The notes: generated from the letters alone by a model not told the origin. Counted from the first letter of the stretch, positions 39,284 through 48,569 are shown. The stretch: DNA of 59,460 nucleotides from Corynebacterium sp. p3-SID1145 (GCA_025144245.1 JALXXC010000014.1:1-59460); one strand, 5' to 3'. Translations and numbers: made by a program.

Positions 39284-39470
39284 AGCGATTGGCTGCCTCA
39301 TATTCTTGACCAAATGCTTCGTTATCCCCAGGCGGATCGTCCAGGATCGCGCGAATTTGATCCGTTCAACCCTTGCCAGGAACTCTCATCCTGTTCCGAC
39401 CGGCTTTCGATCGTCCGAAAGGTCACGCCGGTGCCAAAGAACGACTGAAGCCCTCAGGGACGGCTGTCGG

Positions 39471-40157
39471 TCAATTGAGGGAGATCCCCGCGTCGTTGAG
39501 CGCTGCCCGCCCGGCGGGAGTGAGACGCACGGCCCGGGTACGACCCCTGCGGGAAAGCCATTCCTTATCCAGCAGAGTCTTGCAGATTCCCGTGCCGAGA
39601 GGGCCGGCGAGGTGGAAGCGGCGTTCGGTGGAGTCCATGCACAACCTGCCCGTGTCGAGCATCTTCGGGGGCACACCCCACTGTATGAACAAGCGATGAC
39701 CTTGATTAGTGACCTGACAGTGCGAGTCGATGAACTCGTGCTCTTCCAGTTGCTCAGCCAGGCGCACCCCGAGCTTACCGGCGAGGTGCTGATAACAGGT
39801 GCGGCCTTCACGTAGGTTCGCATTCGCCCGTGACGCGCTGAGGCTGTGAGGAGTGGGCAGGGGCGAGCGGGCGACCACGCCAAGGCTCTCGACCACTCGT
39901 GCGATGTCTTCCCCGGCCAGGCGAATGTAGCGGTGCCGGCCCTGCCGAATGTCGTGGACGAGACCGTGGGTGACGAGCACGTCAACATGCTCGCTCGCCG
40001 TCGACCGGGCCAGGCCCGCGTACCTGCCCAGTTCACCAACCGTCCAGGCCCGCCCGTCCATGAGCGCAGCACACATGGCCGCCCGCGACGAGTCAGCCAG
40101 AGCCGACGCGACTGTCGAGATATCCGGGACCGCTTCAGGAAACACGCGCGCAACCAT
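39471..40157 (-). CDS. ArsR-family winged-helix transcriptional regulator
   Basis: 228 residues: an N-terminal winged HTH (ALADSSRAAMCAALMDGRAWTVGELGRYAGLARSTASEHVDVLVTHGLV) typical of ArsR/SmtB, then a second half of unknown ligand-binding type with a few His and Cys. Start at 40157 preferred because the HTH begins right after; an ATG 75 bp upstream is possible. Divergent from the MFS efflux gene, which it probably represses. Confidence 0.8.
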   Translation of the reverse strand: MVARVFPEAVPDISTVASALADSSRAAMCAALMDGRAWTVGELGRYAGLARSTASEHVDVLVTHGLVHDIRQGRHRYIRLAGEDIARVVESLGVVARSPLPTPHSLSASRANANLREGRTCYQHLAGKLGVRLAEQLEEHEFIDSHCQVTNQGHRLFIQWGVPPKMLDTGRLCMDSTERRFHLAGPLGTGICKTLLDKEWLSRRGRTRAVRLTPAGRAALNDAGISLN

Positions 40158-40261
40158 GTCTCCAGTGTGCACCCGGAACTGTTCGGTGACGACCGAACAA
40201 TCGCAGGCGTAGTTTGAACTCACCAGATTCATTGCATCAGGAGACGAAGGGAGCGATCGCG

Positions 40262-40369
40262 ATGAACGGGGACCGCCAACGGCTACGCGGGCACTACGAT
40301 GAGGACTTCTACAAGCGCACCTACTTCGGCCACCCGCCCGCCGAGGCTTCGCTGGAGTCTCGCGTATGA
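40262..40369 (+). CDS. Small upstream ORF coupled to MFS gene
   Basis: A 35-residue frame starting ATGAACGGGG behind GAAGGGAG and ending in an ATGA overlap with the MFS start. It reads MNGDRQRLRGHYDEDF and then FGHPPAEASLESRV. No family recognised. The coupling suggests it is translated, either as a leader or as the remnant of a lost gene. Confidence 0.45.
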   Translation: MNGDRQRLRGHYDEDFYKRTYFGHPPAEASLESRV

Positions 40370-41730
40370 CCGCGCATCGGCGCACGGCGCTGGTCGCGAC
40401 CCTCCTCGGTTTCTTCATCGTCATGCTCGATACGACCATCGTCAATGTCGCCCTCGCCGAGATCGGCACTGACCTCGACATGACGGTGGGCTCACTGCAG
40501 TGGGTCGTCGACGCTTACACCCTCGTGTTCGCCGCGTTCCTTCTCACAGCTGGGGCCGCATGCGACCGTCTCGGGGCCCGCAGGGTCTACCTCGCTGGCC
40601 TGGTGGTCTTTGCTGTGCTCTCGGCCGTATGCGCCCTCGCTCCCACAGGCGGGTTCCTCGTCGCTGGTCGCGCCGTCCAGGGCGTGGGCGCGGCAGCGAT
40701 CGTGCCGGGCTCTCTGGCATTGCTGTCGGCTGTGTACGACAATCCGAAGGAACGAGCACGCGCCATCGGGCTGTGGGGCGGCGCAGGAGGTGTTGCCGCC
40801 GCGATCGGACCGGTCCTGGGCGGAGCGCTGGTGTCGACGATCGGGTGGCGGGCGGTGTTCTGGGTCAACCTCCCCATCGTCGCTATCGGCTGTCTGCTCA
40901 CCTTGTGGGCAATTCCCGTGCTCACGGGCAGTCGCGCGAGACGGGTGGACCTACCCGGACAGGTGCTCTCCGTGCTCACGCTGGTGGCAGTAACCTATGC
41001 AGTCATCACCGCAGGCGAACACGGATGGTCACCCTGGCAGGTAGCCGTACTGATCGCCGGGGGCGTCTTCCTCGCCCTGTTCATCATCGCAGAGCGACGA
41101 CACCCGGACCCGATGCTGCCGATGGCCTTGTTCACTCGTGCCCGGTTTTCCGTGGCCGCAATGGTAGGGCTCGCGCTCAACTTCAGCTTCTTCGGACAAC
41201 TCTTCGTGCTCTCCCTCTTCTTCCAGCAGTACCTGGGATACGAGCCGTGGCTGGCAGGCCTCGCGCTGGCACCACAGGCGTGCAGCGCCGTGGTCGCGTC
41301 ACCGCTGGGCGGCCGTGCCGTCGCCCGGTGGGGCGCGTTCCCCACCATGCTCACCGGCCTGGTAGTCGGCACGATCGGCTTCAGCAGCCTCGTGCTGCTC
41401 ACCGCAGAAACCCCTTACGTGGTGGTCGCGGTGTTGACCTTCACAGCTGGATTCGGGATGGCCTTCGCGATGCCGGCCGCGACCTCGGCCGCAGTGGCCT
41501 CGGCCCCGCCGGAACATGTCGGCATCGCAGGAGGAGTCATCAATGCCGCCCGCCAGACCGGCAGCGTCGTCGGCGTCGCAGTCCTCGGCGAAATGGTCGC
41601 CAGTGGAGCGTTCCTCACAGGCTTCCACACAGCCGTCGCGGTCGCCGGTGGAGTCTTCGGTGCCGCAGCGCTCGTAGTTGCTGCCACCATCATCAGTCAC
41701 CTACAGGAGCCAGTTACACCTGAAGTTTAG
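40366..41730 (+). CDS. MFS drug exporter, DHA2 (EmrB/QacA) type
   Basis: A 454-residue transporter. LLGFFIVMLDTTIVNVALAEIG in helix 1 and the QWVVDAYTLVFAAFLLTAGAACDRLGARR block are hallmarks of the 14-helix drug:H+ antiporters; WRAVFWVNLPI is also typical. Substrate unknown, presumably a toxic organic compound. Divergent from an ArsR-type regulator. Very GC-rich, unlike the IS pieces around it. Confidence 0.88.
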   Translation: MTAHRRTALVATLLGFFIVMLDTTIVNVALAEIGTDLDMTVGSLQWVVDAYTLVFAAFLLTAGAACDRLGARRVYLAGLVVFAVLSAVCALAPTGGFLVAGRAVQGVGAAAIVPGSLALLSAVYDNPKERARAIGLWGGAGGVAAAIGPVLGGALVSTIGWRAVFWVNLPIVAIGCLLTLWAIPVLTGSRARRVDLPGQVLSVLTLVAVTYAVITAGEHGWSPWQVAVLIAGGVFLALFIIAERRHPDPMLPMALFTRARFSVAAMVGLALNFSFFGQLFVLSLFFQQYLGYEPWLAGLALAPQACSAVVASPLGGRAVARWGAFPTMLTGLVVGTIGFSSLVLLTAETPYVVVAVLTFTAGFGMAFAMPAATSAAVASAPPEHVGIAGGVINAARQTGSVVGVAVLGEMVASGAFLTGFHTAVAVAGGVFGAAALVVAATIISHLQEPVTPEV

Positions 41731-41766
41731 AATCATTGTGTGATGAAGCACCATCGGAGGAGGTCG

Positions 41767-41805
41767 AAGAAGCTGCTCCCCCCCCCCCAACTTTGCAACA
41801 GCACC
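41767..41805. mobile_element. IS6-family terminal fragment
   Basis: A C-run followed by AACTTTGCAACAGCACC, the complement of the IS6/IS1628-type end GGTGCTGTTGCAAAGTT. No transposase is attached; the same end recurs at 44083-44105 and 50972-50991. Confidence 0.65.
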
Positions 41806-41891
41806 TATACGAGCCAGGTGCGCGTCATGCGGGCAGCCCATTCAACAACGGCTGCACCAGTCAACGCTGCGTCGGTCGCGGCCTGTGTTTG

Positions 41892-41910
41892 TTTTGTACT
41901 CCATAGTCCA
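41892..41910. promoter_or_regulatory. Shared motif upstream of TetR gene
   Basis: TTTTGTACTCCATAGTCCA lies 40 bp before the TetR start; TTTTGTACTAGAGAATCCA lies at 42585-42603, 35 bp before the MFS start. 15 of 19 bases agree. Could be a common operator or a shared -35 region. Confidence 0.4.
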
Positions 41911-41931
41911 TTAACTGCTAGCATCGCGGAC

Positions 41932-42534
41932 ATGGGTAGACCACGAACGTTTGACGAGGCGACAGTGCTGGATGCCGCGGCCGCGCAGTTCAGGGTGCGT
42001 GGATTCGCGGACACGTCGACTGACCAGTTGTGCGCGGCGGCCGGGGTGCGGCGGAGCAGCCTGTACAACGCCTTCGACTCCAAGGATGAGCTGTTCGTTC
42101 GAGCACTGGAGCGCTATGTCGAGGTCACTGGTGAGAGTCAGGAGGCGGTGCTCACCGATGCCGAACTGGATGGCTTCGCACGCGTGAGCGGCGTTCTGAA
42201 TCTCATGATCGCCGAGGAGTACGAGGCGTCCACTGAAGGGCACGCGGCCGGGTGCATGGTCGTGACGACACGCATGACGCCGGACCGCGGCAGTCAGGAC
42301 CCGCGCGTCGCCCGCATCCTCGACCGTGCACTGGGACGCCAGCTCGCTATGCTGGAGCACGCCGTCAGGGCCGGCAGGTTCGACGGTAGCCTCCGGCCGG
42401 ACCTGGACGCTCGGGACACCGCACTGCTGGTCGTCACCCTGATCTCAGGGATTCGCGTCATGGCACAGGCCGGCTCCGCACCCGAGGAACTGCGGCGGAT
42501 CGTCGCACTCGGCCTCAGTGCCCTGACACCTTGA
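41932..42534 (+). CDS. TetR-family transcriptional regulator
   Basis: 200 residues: an N-terminal TetR HTH (FDEATVLDAAAAQFRVRGFADTSTDQLCAAAGVRRSSLYNAFDSKDELF) and an all-helical ligand-binding domain. The start MGRPRTF is preferred over an upstream in-frame extension that reads through the IS6 end. It probably represses the following MFS gene. Confidence 0.88.
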   Translation: MGRPRTFDEATVLDAAAAQFRVRGFADTSTDQLCAAAGVRRSSLYNAFDSKDELFVRALERYVEVTGESQEAVLTDAELDGFARVSGVLNLMIAEEYEASTEGHAAGCMVVTTRMTPDRGSQDPRVARILDRALGRQLAMLEHAVRAGRFDGSLRPDLDARDTALLVVTLISGIRVMAQAGSAPEELRRIVALGLSALTP

Positions 42535-42619
42535 TACGCCACTACTGAGAAATCCGTGAGCTGTCGGGCTCACCTGCACCTTTATTTTGTACTAGAGAAT
42601 CCAGATTGGAGACCGGGCA

Positions 42620-43807
42620 ATGAAGAAATACCTGTACGTACTGATGCTCACGATCATGGTGGTGGTCATGAGCGAGTTCCAGACCGCGGGGATGATGCCG
42701 CAGATCGCCGCAGACCTGGGCGTCTCGACCGGCCAGGTCGGGACGGTGGTCACTTTGTACGCGCTCGGCATGGCGCTCGGAGGCCCGCTGCTGGTGTACC
42801 TCCTGCGGCATCGCCCACCCAAAGCCTCGCTGTTGATCGTCATCGGAACCTATGCCGCGCTGGAGGTCCTGGTCCCGCTGATCCACGAGTTCTGGTGGCT
42901 GGCACTGCTTCGCGTCCTGACCGGATGCCTCTCCGGCGCCGCCTATGGCATCGCCGTGTCCTACAGCGCCCGACTGGCCCCGAGTCCGGAGAAGATCGGC
43001 GAAGCAGTGTCCATCGTGCTCGGCGGCATCATGATCGGAACCGTCATCGGCCTGCCGCTGTCGCACTTCCTCGCGGCCCGCTGGGGCTGGCAGTCCAGCT
43101 TCTACATCCTAGGCATCGCGGCCTTCGCCGTGTTCCTCATCAGCCTGCTCACCCTGCCCGCCCGTGAAGCCGCCACCCAGGAAGCCGCCGCACAGGACCT
43201 GCGCAAGCTGCGCTCGCCGAAACTCTGGTCCAGATACCTGGTCAGCCTGCTGACCATCGGCGCAGCCTTTGCCGGCTTCTCCTACTTCACCCCGCTGCTG
43301 GAACAGAACGCCGGCTTCGCGACGAATACGACGACCCTGATCCTGCTCGCCTACGGGATCGTGTCCTTCATCGGCAACCTCATCGTCGGCAAGTTCGCCG
43401 ACCAGCACGCCATCGGCATCCTGCGCATCGGACACACACTGCTATTCATCTCACTCGCGCTCCTTGGAGCCTTCAGCAACGCACAGCCGCTCGTGCTGGC
43501 CATGGTGCTCATCGTAGGCGTCGCCGGAGTGCCGATGAACCCCGCCCTGGTCGCCCGCGTCGCCGAAATCGGAGGAACCGGGAACATGGTCAGCACGGTG
43601 CACACCTCCCTCATTACCATGGGCGTCGCCCTGGGATCAGCAATCGGCGCGCTCGCCATCGGCCGAGCCGGTGACGATCCCTCCGCAGCCATGTGGATCG
43701 GAGCAGCCTTCGCCGTTCTCGCCACACTCACCCTCGCAACACAAGCACGAGGCAGAAGACAACCTCTTCGACCGCCCCATGCAACTGAAACAGTAGATTG
43801 TGTCTGA
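42620..43807 (+). CDS. MFS efflux transporter, DHA1 type
   Basis: A 395-residue, 12-helix transporter (MSEFQTAGMMPQIAADLGVSTGQVGTVVTLYALGMALGGPLL at the start, RVLTGCLSGAAYGIAVSYSARL motif region). It resembles the multidrug/arabinose-type exporters such as those for chloramphenicol-like compounds. Paired with the TetR gene 85 bp upstream. Substrate not readable. Confidence 0.85.
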   Translation: MKKYLYVLMLTIMVVVMSEFQTAGMMPQIAADLGVSTGQVGTVVTLYALGMALGGPLLVYLLRHRPPKASLLIVIGTYAALEVLVPLIHEFWWLALLRVLTGCLSGAAYGIAVSYSARLAPSPEKIGEAVSIVLGGIMIGTVIGLPLSHFLAARWGWQSSFYILGIAAFAVFLISLLTLPAREAATQEAAAQDLRKLRSPKLWSRYLVSLLTIGAAFAGFSYFTPLLEQNAGFATNTTTLILLAYGIVSFIGNLIVGKFADQHAIGILRIGHTLLFISLALLGAFSNAQPLVLAMVLIVGVAGVPMNPALVARVAEIGGTGNMVSTVHTSLITMGVALGSAIGALAIGRAGDDPSAAMWIGAAFAVLATLTLATQARGRRQPLRPPHATETVDCV

Positions 43808-43812
43808 TCTGC

Positions 43813-43828
43813 TGATCTGATCAGATCA
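43813..43828. repeat. Perfect 16-bp palindrome after MFS gene
   Basis: TGATCTGATCAGATCA directly follows the MFS stop. Too tight for an RNA hairpin loop; it may be a protein-binding site or part of a lost element. Confidence 0.45.
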
Positions 43829-43923
43829 CATCTCCAATCGGCAGGCCCGTCGATCTCCTGGACCATCAAACAGACGTAGCTACTTTCGCATCCCAACGGC
43901 GTTCTCGTCTCCATGTAGCGCTG

Positions 43924-44105
43924 TGGAGGCGATGCACTCATTGCGGAAAGGGCAAGGCACGATGTTTGTCTACGGGCAACCGAACCCGGACGCGGTGATC
44001 GTCAACCGGGTCTTCGAGACGGCCTGAGAACGCCCACACGCAGCGGCCATCAGGGAATGAGAAACTGAGTCTTCGCTGCTCTCCCCCCAACTTTGCAACA
44101 GCACC
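43924..44105 (+). mobile_element. IS6-family remnant (transposase C-terminus and right end)
   Basis: The frame ending at 44028 reads EAMHSLRKGQGTMFVYG and then NPDAVIVNRVFETA, the C-terminus of IS6-type transposases, followed by the terminal repeat AACTTTGCAACAGCACC at 44089-44105. The front part of the element is gone. 44106-44290 shows no recognisable gene. Confidence 0.7.
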
Positions 44106-44290
44106 TGAAATGGGGACCGACGGTCTCAAGGTCCGGGGCGACATTCGCAGGGGTCAGATCTTGTATTTCTGGGAGCCGTAACGGGTACCTGGTCTTGTAG
44201 GCCCAGGAGCTCCCACAGGTGGTCGACAACCTGCACTGGGCTCTTCCGGGGGCAAGGTTGGATGAATCCCATCTCAGCGACACGGGAACT

Positions 44291-44721
44291 GAAGCGTCCT
44301 GGGTTTAGTTCCGCCCCCAAATTGATCTTTGTACGCGTCGATGCAGGAGATCATTTGGTCGCGGGTCGGTCGAGTTCCGCTGCGAAAAAAGCCGAAGCTG
44401 TCTTAAGAATCCCGTTTGCTCGTTTCAGCTCACGGTTTTCGCGGCGCAGACGCTTGAGCTCTTCTTCCATTGTTTCGCCGCCTGAAGCGTCAGAATTATC
44501 TCGTACTGAAGCGCTGTCACGGTACCAAGCCCGCAACGCGTGGTGGGATACTCCAAGCAGCTCACCGACCTCCGTGTAGGCGCGTTGCAGTGAGCAAGAC
44601 TCCAGTCGGACCATTTCGATGATCTGATGGCCCGCCTTCTCCTTGAACTCAACGGAATACTTTCTGGGCATAGTGCCTAATCCTTCCTTACCAGAGGTAG
44701 GAACTGAACCCAGGACGCTTC
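44291..44721 (-). mobile_element. Internally deleted IS3-family element, copy 1
   Basis: A 431-bp unit with terminal inverted repeats GAAGCGTCCTGGGTTTAGTTCC (left) and its near-exact inverse at 44700-44721. It contains a complete OrfA and only the first dozen codons of OrfB (ISCIDAYKDQFG), then jumps to the far end. Copy 2 at 47751-48048 has the same ends but a different deletion. Confidence 0.8.
44351..44671 (-). CDS. IS3-family transposase OrfA
   Basis: 106 residues: HTH part (YSVEFKEKAGHQIIEMVRLESCSLQRAYTEVGELLGVSHHALRAWYRD) and coiled C-terminus (EEELKRLRRENRELKRANGILKTASAFFAAELDRP). Intact by itself, but without OrfB it cannot transpose the element; OrfA alone may still bind the ends. 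Confidence 0.85.
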   Translation of the reverse strand: MPRKYSVEFKEKAGHQIIEMVRLESCSLQRAYTEVGELLGVSHHALRAWYRDSASVRDNSDASGGETMEEELKRLRRENRELKRANGILKTASAFFAAELDRPATK

Positions 44722-44847
44722 AAGATGAACTTCTAAGCTTAGCCACCAGCCTCAGCTGGAAGGCTCGCAATATACGGTTCCCCTGCCGTTAGGCAGTGAG
44801 ATAAAACCTCACGTGAAGAAAATCGGCATGCTCTGTGCTATCCATTT

Positions 44848-46041
44848 TCACCCCTGCTTTCTACCAGTGCCGGAAACAGGAAGGTGGGCGCCGCGCAGCG
44901 TGAAAAACATCGCGACAATCAATGAACCAGCCGCCACTGCGAAACTCAAGGTAGTTGAGTTACTAAACACCACAGCGATAACCGCAGGGCCCATAATTTG
45001 CCCCAAGCTGTACCATGTCGTTAGGGAAGCCGCCGCAACTGGGCTCCCCGCTTTGAGACCCGCTTCAATAGTCAGCATCGTTACCCCCATGAAGGTAGCT
45101 CCGAACAAAAACGCCGACACAAACAAAAGACCGGGCCCAGAACTGAAGACTGCCACGACAGCACCTGTAACCTGCAGGAAATAGCATCCAGCAAGCGCTT
45201 TGAAGGTTCCCACTCGGTTTGCCGCATACGACCAAAACAACGGGGATGGAGCGGTGGCGCATCCAGCTACCAGCCACGTCGAGGCGGCGGCTGTTTGCCC
45301 GAAAACCGGCTGCGCTAGAACCACCAGATATGTACCGATGATGATGTAGCCTGCGCCTTGGAAGAGATATCCAGCAGATAACCACCGCAATGGTTCAAGC
45401 GAAGATTCCTGTCCTTGGTCACTTCGTGGCCGAGTAGAAGAATCGGAGCGATTCTCACGTATTGGCCAATTCCATGCAAGAAGCGAAAGTGCTGCGCTCA
45501 CTGCTGCGCAGATAAGCCACAGTGCCCGCCATGAGAGAACACTTCCCCCCATGAGGACAATTCCTCCGGAGATGAGGATGCCTAGCCCAACCCCAGCGTA
45601 AATTATTCCACCATCATGGGCTCGGCGTTTGACCACGGGAATATTCTGCGTCACCGAGACGAAAACTAGAGCTGAGATGGCCCCAGCCAAAAAGCGGACC
45701 GCTATTTGCCACCACGGTGAGCCAGAGAAAGCAACCGCCGCCAGGAGCACTGTCGTCAACACAAGGGCTGCCCTGTATAATCTTCTAGAAATCGGCACCC
45801 ACCCTCGGGAGGCCGCCAAAGAACCCGCAAAATACCCGGCGTAGTTGGCGGTGGCGATCCACGCGCTGGACTGTCCCGACCAACCCAGGGAACCTACCAT
45901 CAAAGGCAAAATGGGGGTGTAAAAGAATCTGCCCAAGCCCATGGCTACTGCTAGGCCGGCGGTACCACGCGACACCAAAAGAGCATCCCGGTGGGTAGTT
46001 TCAGTCGCAGCGGAGTGAGCGTCTCCCTCAGGCTTCCCCAT
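44848..46041 (-). CDS. MFS transporter, YbfB/YjiJ type
   Basis: A 397-residue 12-helix transporter. AGLAVAMGLGRFFYTPILPLMV in helix 1 and NYAGYFAGSL are typical of the YbfB/YjiJ group. ATG at 46041 follows AGGAGG with a 6-nt spacing; that ribosome site is inside a perfect tandem duplication. It overlaps the 3' end of the upstream NMO fusion by 14 nt, so the two are coupled. AT-richer than core genes. Confidence 0.85.
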   Translation of the reverse strand: MGKPEGDAHSAATETTHRDALLVSRGTAGLAVAMGLGRFFYTPILPLMVGSLGWSGQSSAWIATANYAGYFAGSLAASRGWVPISRRLYRAALVLTTVLLAAVAFSGSPWWQIAVRFLAGAISALVFVSVTQNIPVVKRRAHDGGIIYAGVGLGILISGGIVLMGGSVLSWRALWLICAAVSAALSLLAWNWPIRENRSDSSTRPRSDQGQESSLEPLRWLSAGYLFQGAGYIIIGTYLVVLAQPVFGQTAAASTWLVAGCATAPSPLFWSYAANRVGTFKALAGCYFLQVTGAVVAVFSSGPGLLFVSAFLFGATFMGVTMLTIEAGLKAGSPVAAASLTTWYSLGQIMGPAVIAVVFSNSTTLSFAVAAGSLIVAMFFTLRGAHLPVSGTGRKQG

Positions 46042-47694
46042 TGTTTTCCTCCTGATTGTTTTCCTCCTGTGCAATCATTTGCTGAGAGGTATGCCCAACT
46101 GCCAACACAACATTTTTGACCACTACCGTGTGCCCATCAGAGTCCATGAGAGCGTATGCCCCCTCTTGATCGGAAATAGATAGCACTCGCGTGGGCACTA
46201 AGCGAATATCTACATAATCTCGATAGGCAGTAACTACCTGAGAAGCTACCCAGTGAAGATAAGCGCCATAGAGAGCCCTGGATGTATAGGTGTCTGGACC
46301 CGTTTGCAGAGCCTCTTCCAAAAGGACAGGATCTGAGTGTAGGAAGGCAGAGGCTTTGTCAGATTTCAGCCATTCGTAAAATGTGGGACCCTCGAGATAC
46401 CTCCCCTCGATACCGGCGCTGGAATCAGGGAAACCGCTAAGCTGAGATGCCACAGTATTCATGAGGAGAGCAGGGGTCTGATAAGGATTCCACACCTTGC
46501 CGGATCCGAAGGATGAATCATCAAACCAGACCAGTACGGGTGTTTCTTCTTGATCAATACTGTGCGCCAACCGGTCCAGGGTTCTTTCGACGACCGCCAG
46601 CCCTCTCGGCCCCCCGCCCACAACAGCTACCTGGGCAGCCAGAGGAACGACTCGACCGACGCCTAGAGAAGTAGAATATGGGGTCAGCTCATCAACAATA
46701 TCGGCCGCAGGTGCCGAATGGGCGCACCCGTAGTTCACTCCCGCCCAAAGGTTAAGGCTTTCCACATCGCCAGCGTAATTAGCATTTGCTCTTAACTCTG
46801 AAGTCAAATGGTGAAGTTCCGGATACATCGACGGAGCGGACTGGGAGTACTTTTCAGTAAAAGTATTGGTGATGGCGCGAGCCGATCTTCCGGTGAACGC
46901 TTTAGTAAGGGTGGTCGGCCGACCGCGTAACTCTTTCAGAGCAATCTTGTGGGTATGTTTCGTCCCCGCCTCATCTGCGAGAAGAAAATGGGTGCCCACC
47001 TGTATGGCCCATGCACCCCGGCGAAGGAGTGCGAGGGCTTCTTTTGCAGTCGCGATACCACCTGCAGCAATAACAGGCTTACTTACTTTAGATAAGGCAT
47101 ATTCCAGCAGTTCAGAAGTAGAATGAGTCGATCCCTCACTCTCGGTAGAGAGCACAGTCGCTCGATGGCCTCCAGCTTCTGCCCCCTGAACACATATAGC
47201 ATCACACGAGGTGGATGCGAGAAAGTCGATCTCATGAGGCGTTGTCGCATTTAAAACAACACTTTTCCCTGCTTCTTGAAACTCATGGATCAACGTTTCA
47301 TCAGGGTAGCCAAACGTAAAAGAAACTACTTGAGCCTGCGAGCTTAAAGCAATGTCTATCTTTTCCCGGTAAAAGTCGTCCCCCGTAAAGGGTCGATCAG
47401 GTAGCTCCCCAAGTATCTGGGTATCCGTTTCGAGTAAGACGCGGTATCGCTTCCATAGGTCCTGCTCCTTAGAAGAACGCTCTCGATCCGGAGGCGGGCA
47501 GAATATATTTATCCCGTACGGGCCGTCCGCTTCACCTTCAACCTGTTGAATTGCCGATATCAGCTTTTCTGGAGTTAAGTAACCTGCAGCAATATTTCCC
47601 AAACCGCCGGCATTCGTTACCGCGACACAAAGTTCAGGAGTAGATGGCCCCCTGCCATTGGCGCCAAAATCAAGGGTCTCTTCAAAGTGATCAT
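46028..47694 (-). CDS. Nitronate-monooxygenase-like domain fused to FAD/NAD(P)-binding domain, apparent frameshift
   Basis: The N-terminal part (about 1-370) is a TIM-barrel nitronate monooxygenase/FabK-like domain: STPELCVAVTNAGGLGNIAAGYL, ICVQGAEAGGH and PVIAAGGIATAKEALALLRRGAWAIQVGTHFL. The C-terminal part (about 380-555) is an FAD/NAD(P)-binding domain with VAVVGGGPRGLAVVERTLDR, shorter than usual. The authentic start is probably ATG at 47694 (MITLKRPLILAPMAGG); one base is missing in the G5CC run near 47646-47652 to reach STPEL. In the printed frame an alternative ATG at 47728 gives a nonsense N-terminus. The fusion is unusual; function unknown. Confidence 0.7.
46042..46072 (-). repeat. 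Tandem duplication of a ribosome binding site
   Basis: On the minus strand CAGGAGGAAAACAAT occurs twice in a row just before the MFS start ATG. In the upstream gene the duplication encodes the repeated QEENN near its C-terminus. It yields two strong SD sequences, of which the second is correctly spaced. Confidence 0.7.
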
Positions 47695-47750
47695 GAGTGA
47701 AATCCTTACTCAGTGAAATCCACGGCATGATTCATGCTACACAATTTCTG

Positions 47751-48048
47751 CAGCGTCCTGGGTTTAGTTCCGCTTCTTTTACGGCCCTGTGTTGATGGGC
47801 TCGGTGAGATAGTACTCGGTTTCTATTTCCTGTGGGGTGGCGTAGTCCAATGCTTCGTGAAGTCGCTTAGTGTTCCACTAATGCACCCACCGCAAGGTGG
47901 CCAGTTCGGCTTCTCCGACCGACGTCCACGGGTCGGACCATTTCGATGATCTGATGGCCCGCCCTCTCCTTGAACTCAACGGAATACTTTCTGGGCATAG
48001 TGCCTAATCCTTCCTTACCTGAGGTAGGAACTAAACCCGGGACGCTTC
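47751..48048 (-). mobile_element. Internally deleted IS3-family element, copy 2
   Basis: A 298-bp unit with the same ends as copy 1 (CAGCGTCCTGGGTTTAGTTCC and GGAACTAAACCCGGGACGCTTC). On the minus strand it keeps the first 20 or so codons of OrfA and jumps to the OrfB C-terminus (ALDYATPQEIETEYYLTEP). The two copies bracket the MFS-NMO pair in the same orientation. Confidence 0.75.
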
Positions 48049-48112
48049 AAACTGTACGAATCGATGTATGGGTCGACCACGACCTCGGCGGATCTAGTAT
48101 CTTGAAGAAAAA

Positions 48113-48142
48113 ATAACCCCGCAGGGAAACCTGCGGGGTGTT
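48113..48142 (-). terminator. Terminator of ssb
   Basis: CACCCCGCAGG, TTTC loop, CCTGCGGGGT followed by TATTTTTTC on the minus strand. A textbook hairpin with U-tract, 8 bp after the ssb stop. Confidence 0.85.
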
Positions 48143-48149
48143 GTTGTAA

Positions 48150-48569
48150 CTAGAACGGTGCTTGTTCAGCGTCTGCGAGCGCTGCGTTCGCCGCCACGCC
48201 TCCGCGACGGGCTGCGCGAGCAGCGGACTCTTTCTTGGAGTCGATCAGCTGCACGGTGTCGATACGGGCGACCAGCGGGTAGTGCTTCACACCGTCCTTG
48301 TCGGTGTAGACGTCGGTTTTCAGCGAGTAGCTCACCGCGACGCGATCGCCGGAGCCGATGCAGCCGAACACGCCGGGGTTCTTCGCGTCCTGGACGTAGC
48401 CGGTCAGCTCCACGATCTCGGACTCGACCTTGCCGGTGGTCTTGTTCTTGAAGGTGTTGCGCGCATAGACGCTGAGTTTCACCGTCGCGCCACCGTTTGC
48501 GTGCTCGAACAGCTTCGGTGCGCGAGCTGCGTTGCCGACGATGGTGCCGTTGTTGAAGGGGTTGGACAT
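48150..48569 (-). CDS. ssb: Single-stranded DNA-binding protein
   Basis: A 139-residue OB-fold SSB: FNNGTIVGNAARAPKLFEHANGGATVKLSVYARN at the start, a core strand region and a short C-terminus ending AEQAPF, similar to the acidic PF tip used for protein contacts. Smaller and divergent from chromosomal SSBs, as typical for plasmid or ICE copies. Upstream are a 47-residue ORF and a DUF4192 gene on the same strand. Confidence 0.85.
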   Translation of the reverse strand: MSNPFNNGTIVGNAARAPKLFEHANGGATVKLSVYARNTFKNKTTGKVESEIVELTGYVQDAKNPGVFGCIGSGDRVAVSYSLKTDVYTDKDGVKHYPLVARIDTVQLIDSKKESAARAARRGGVAANAALADAEQAPF

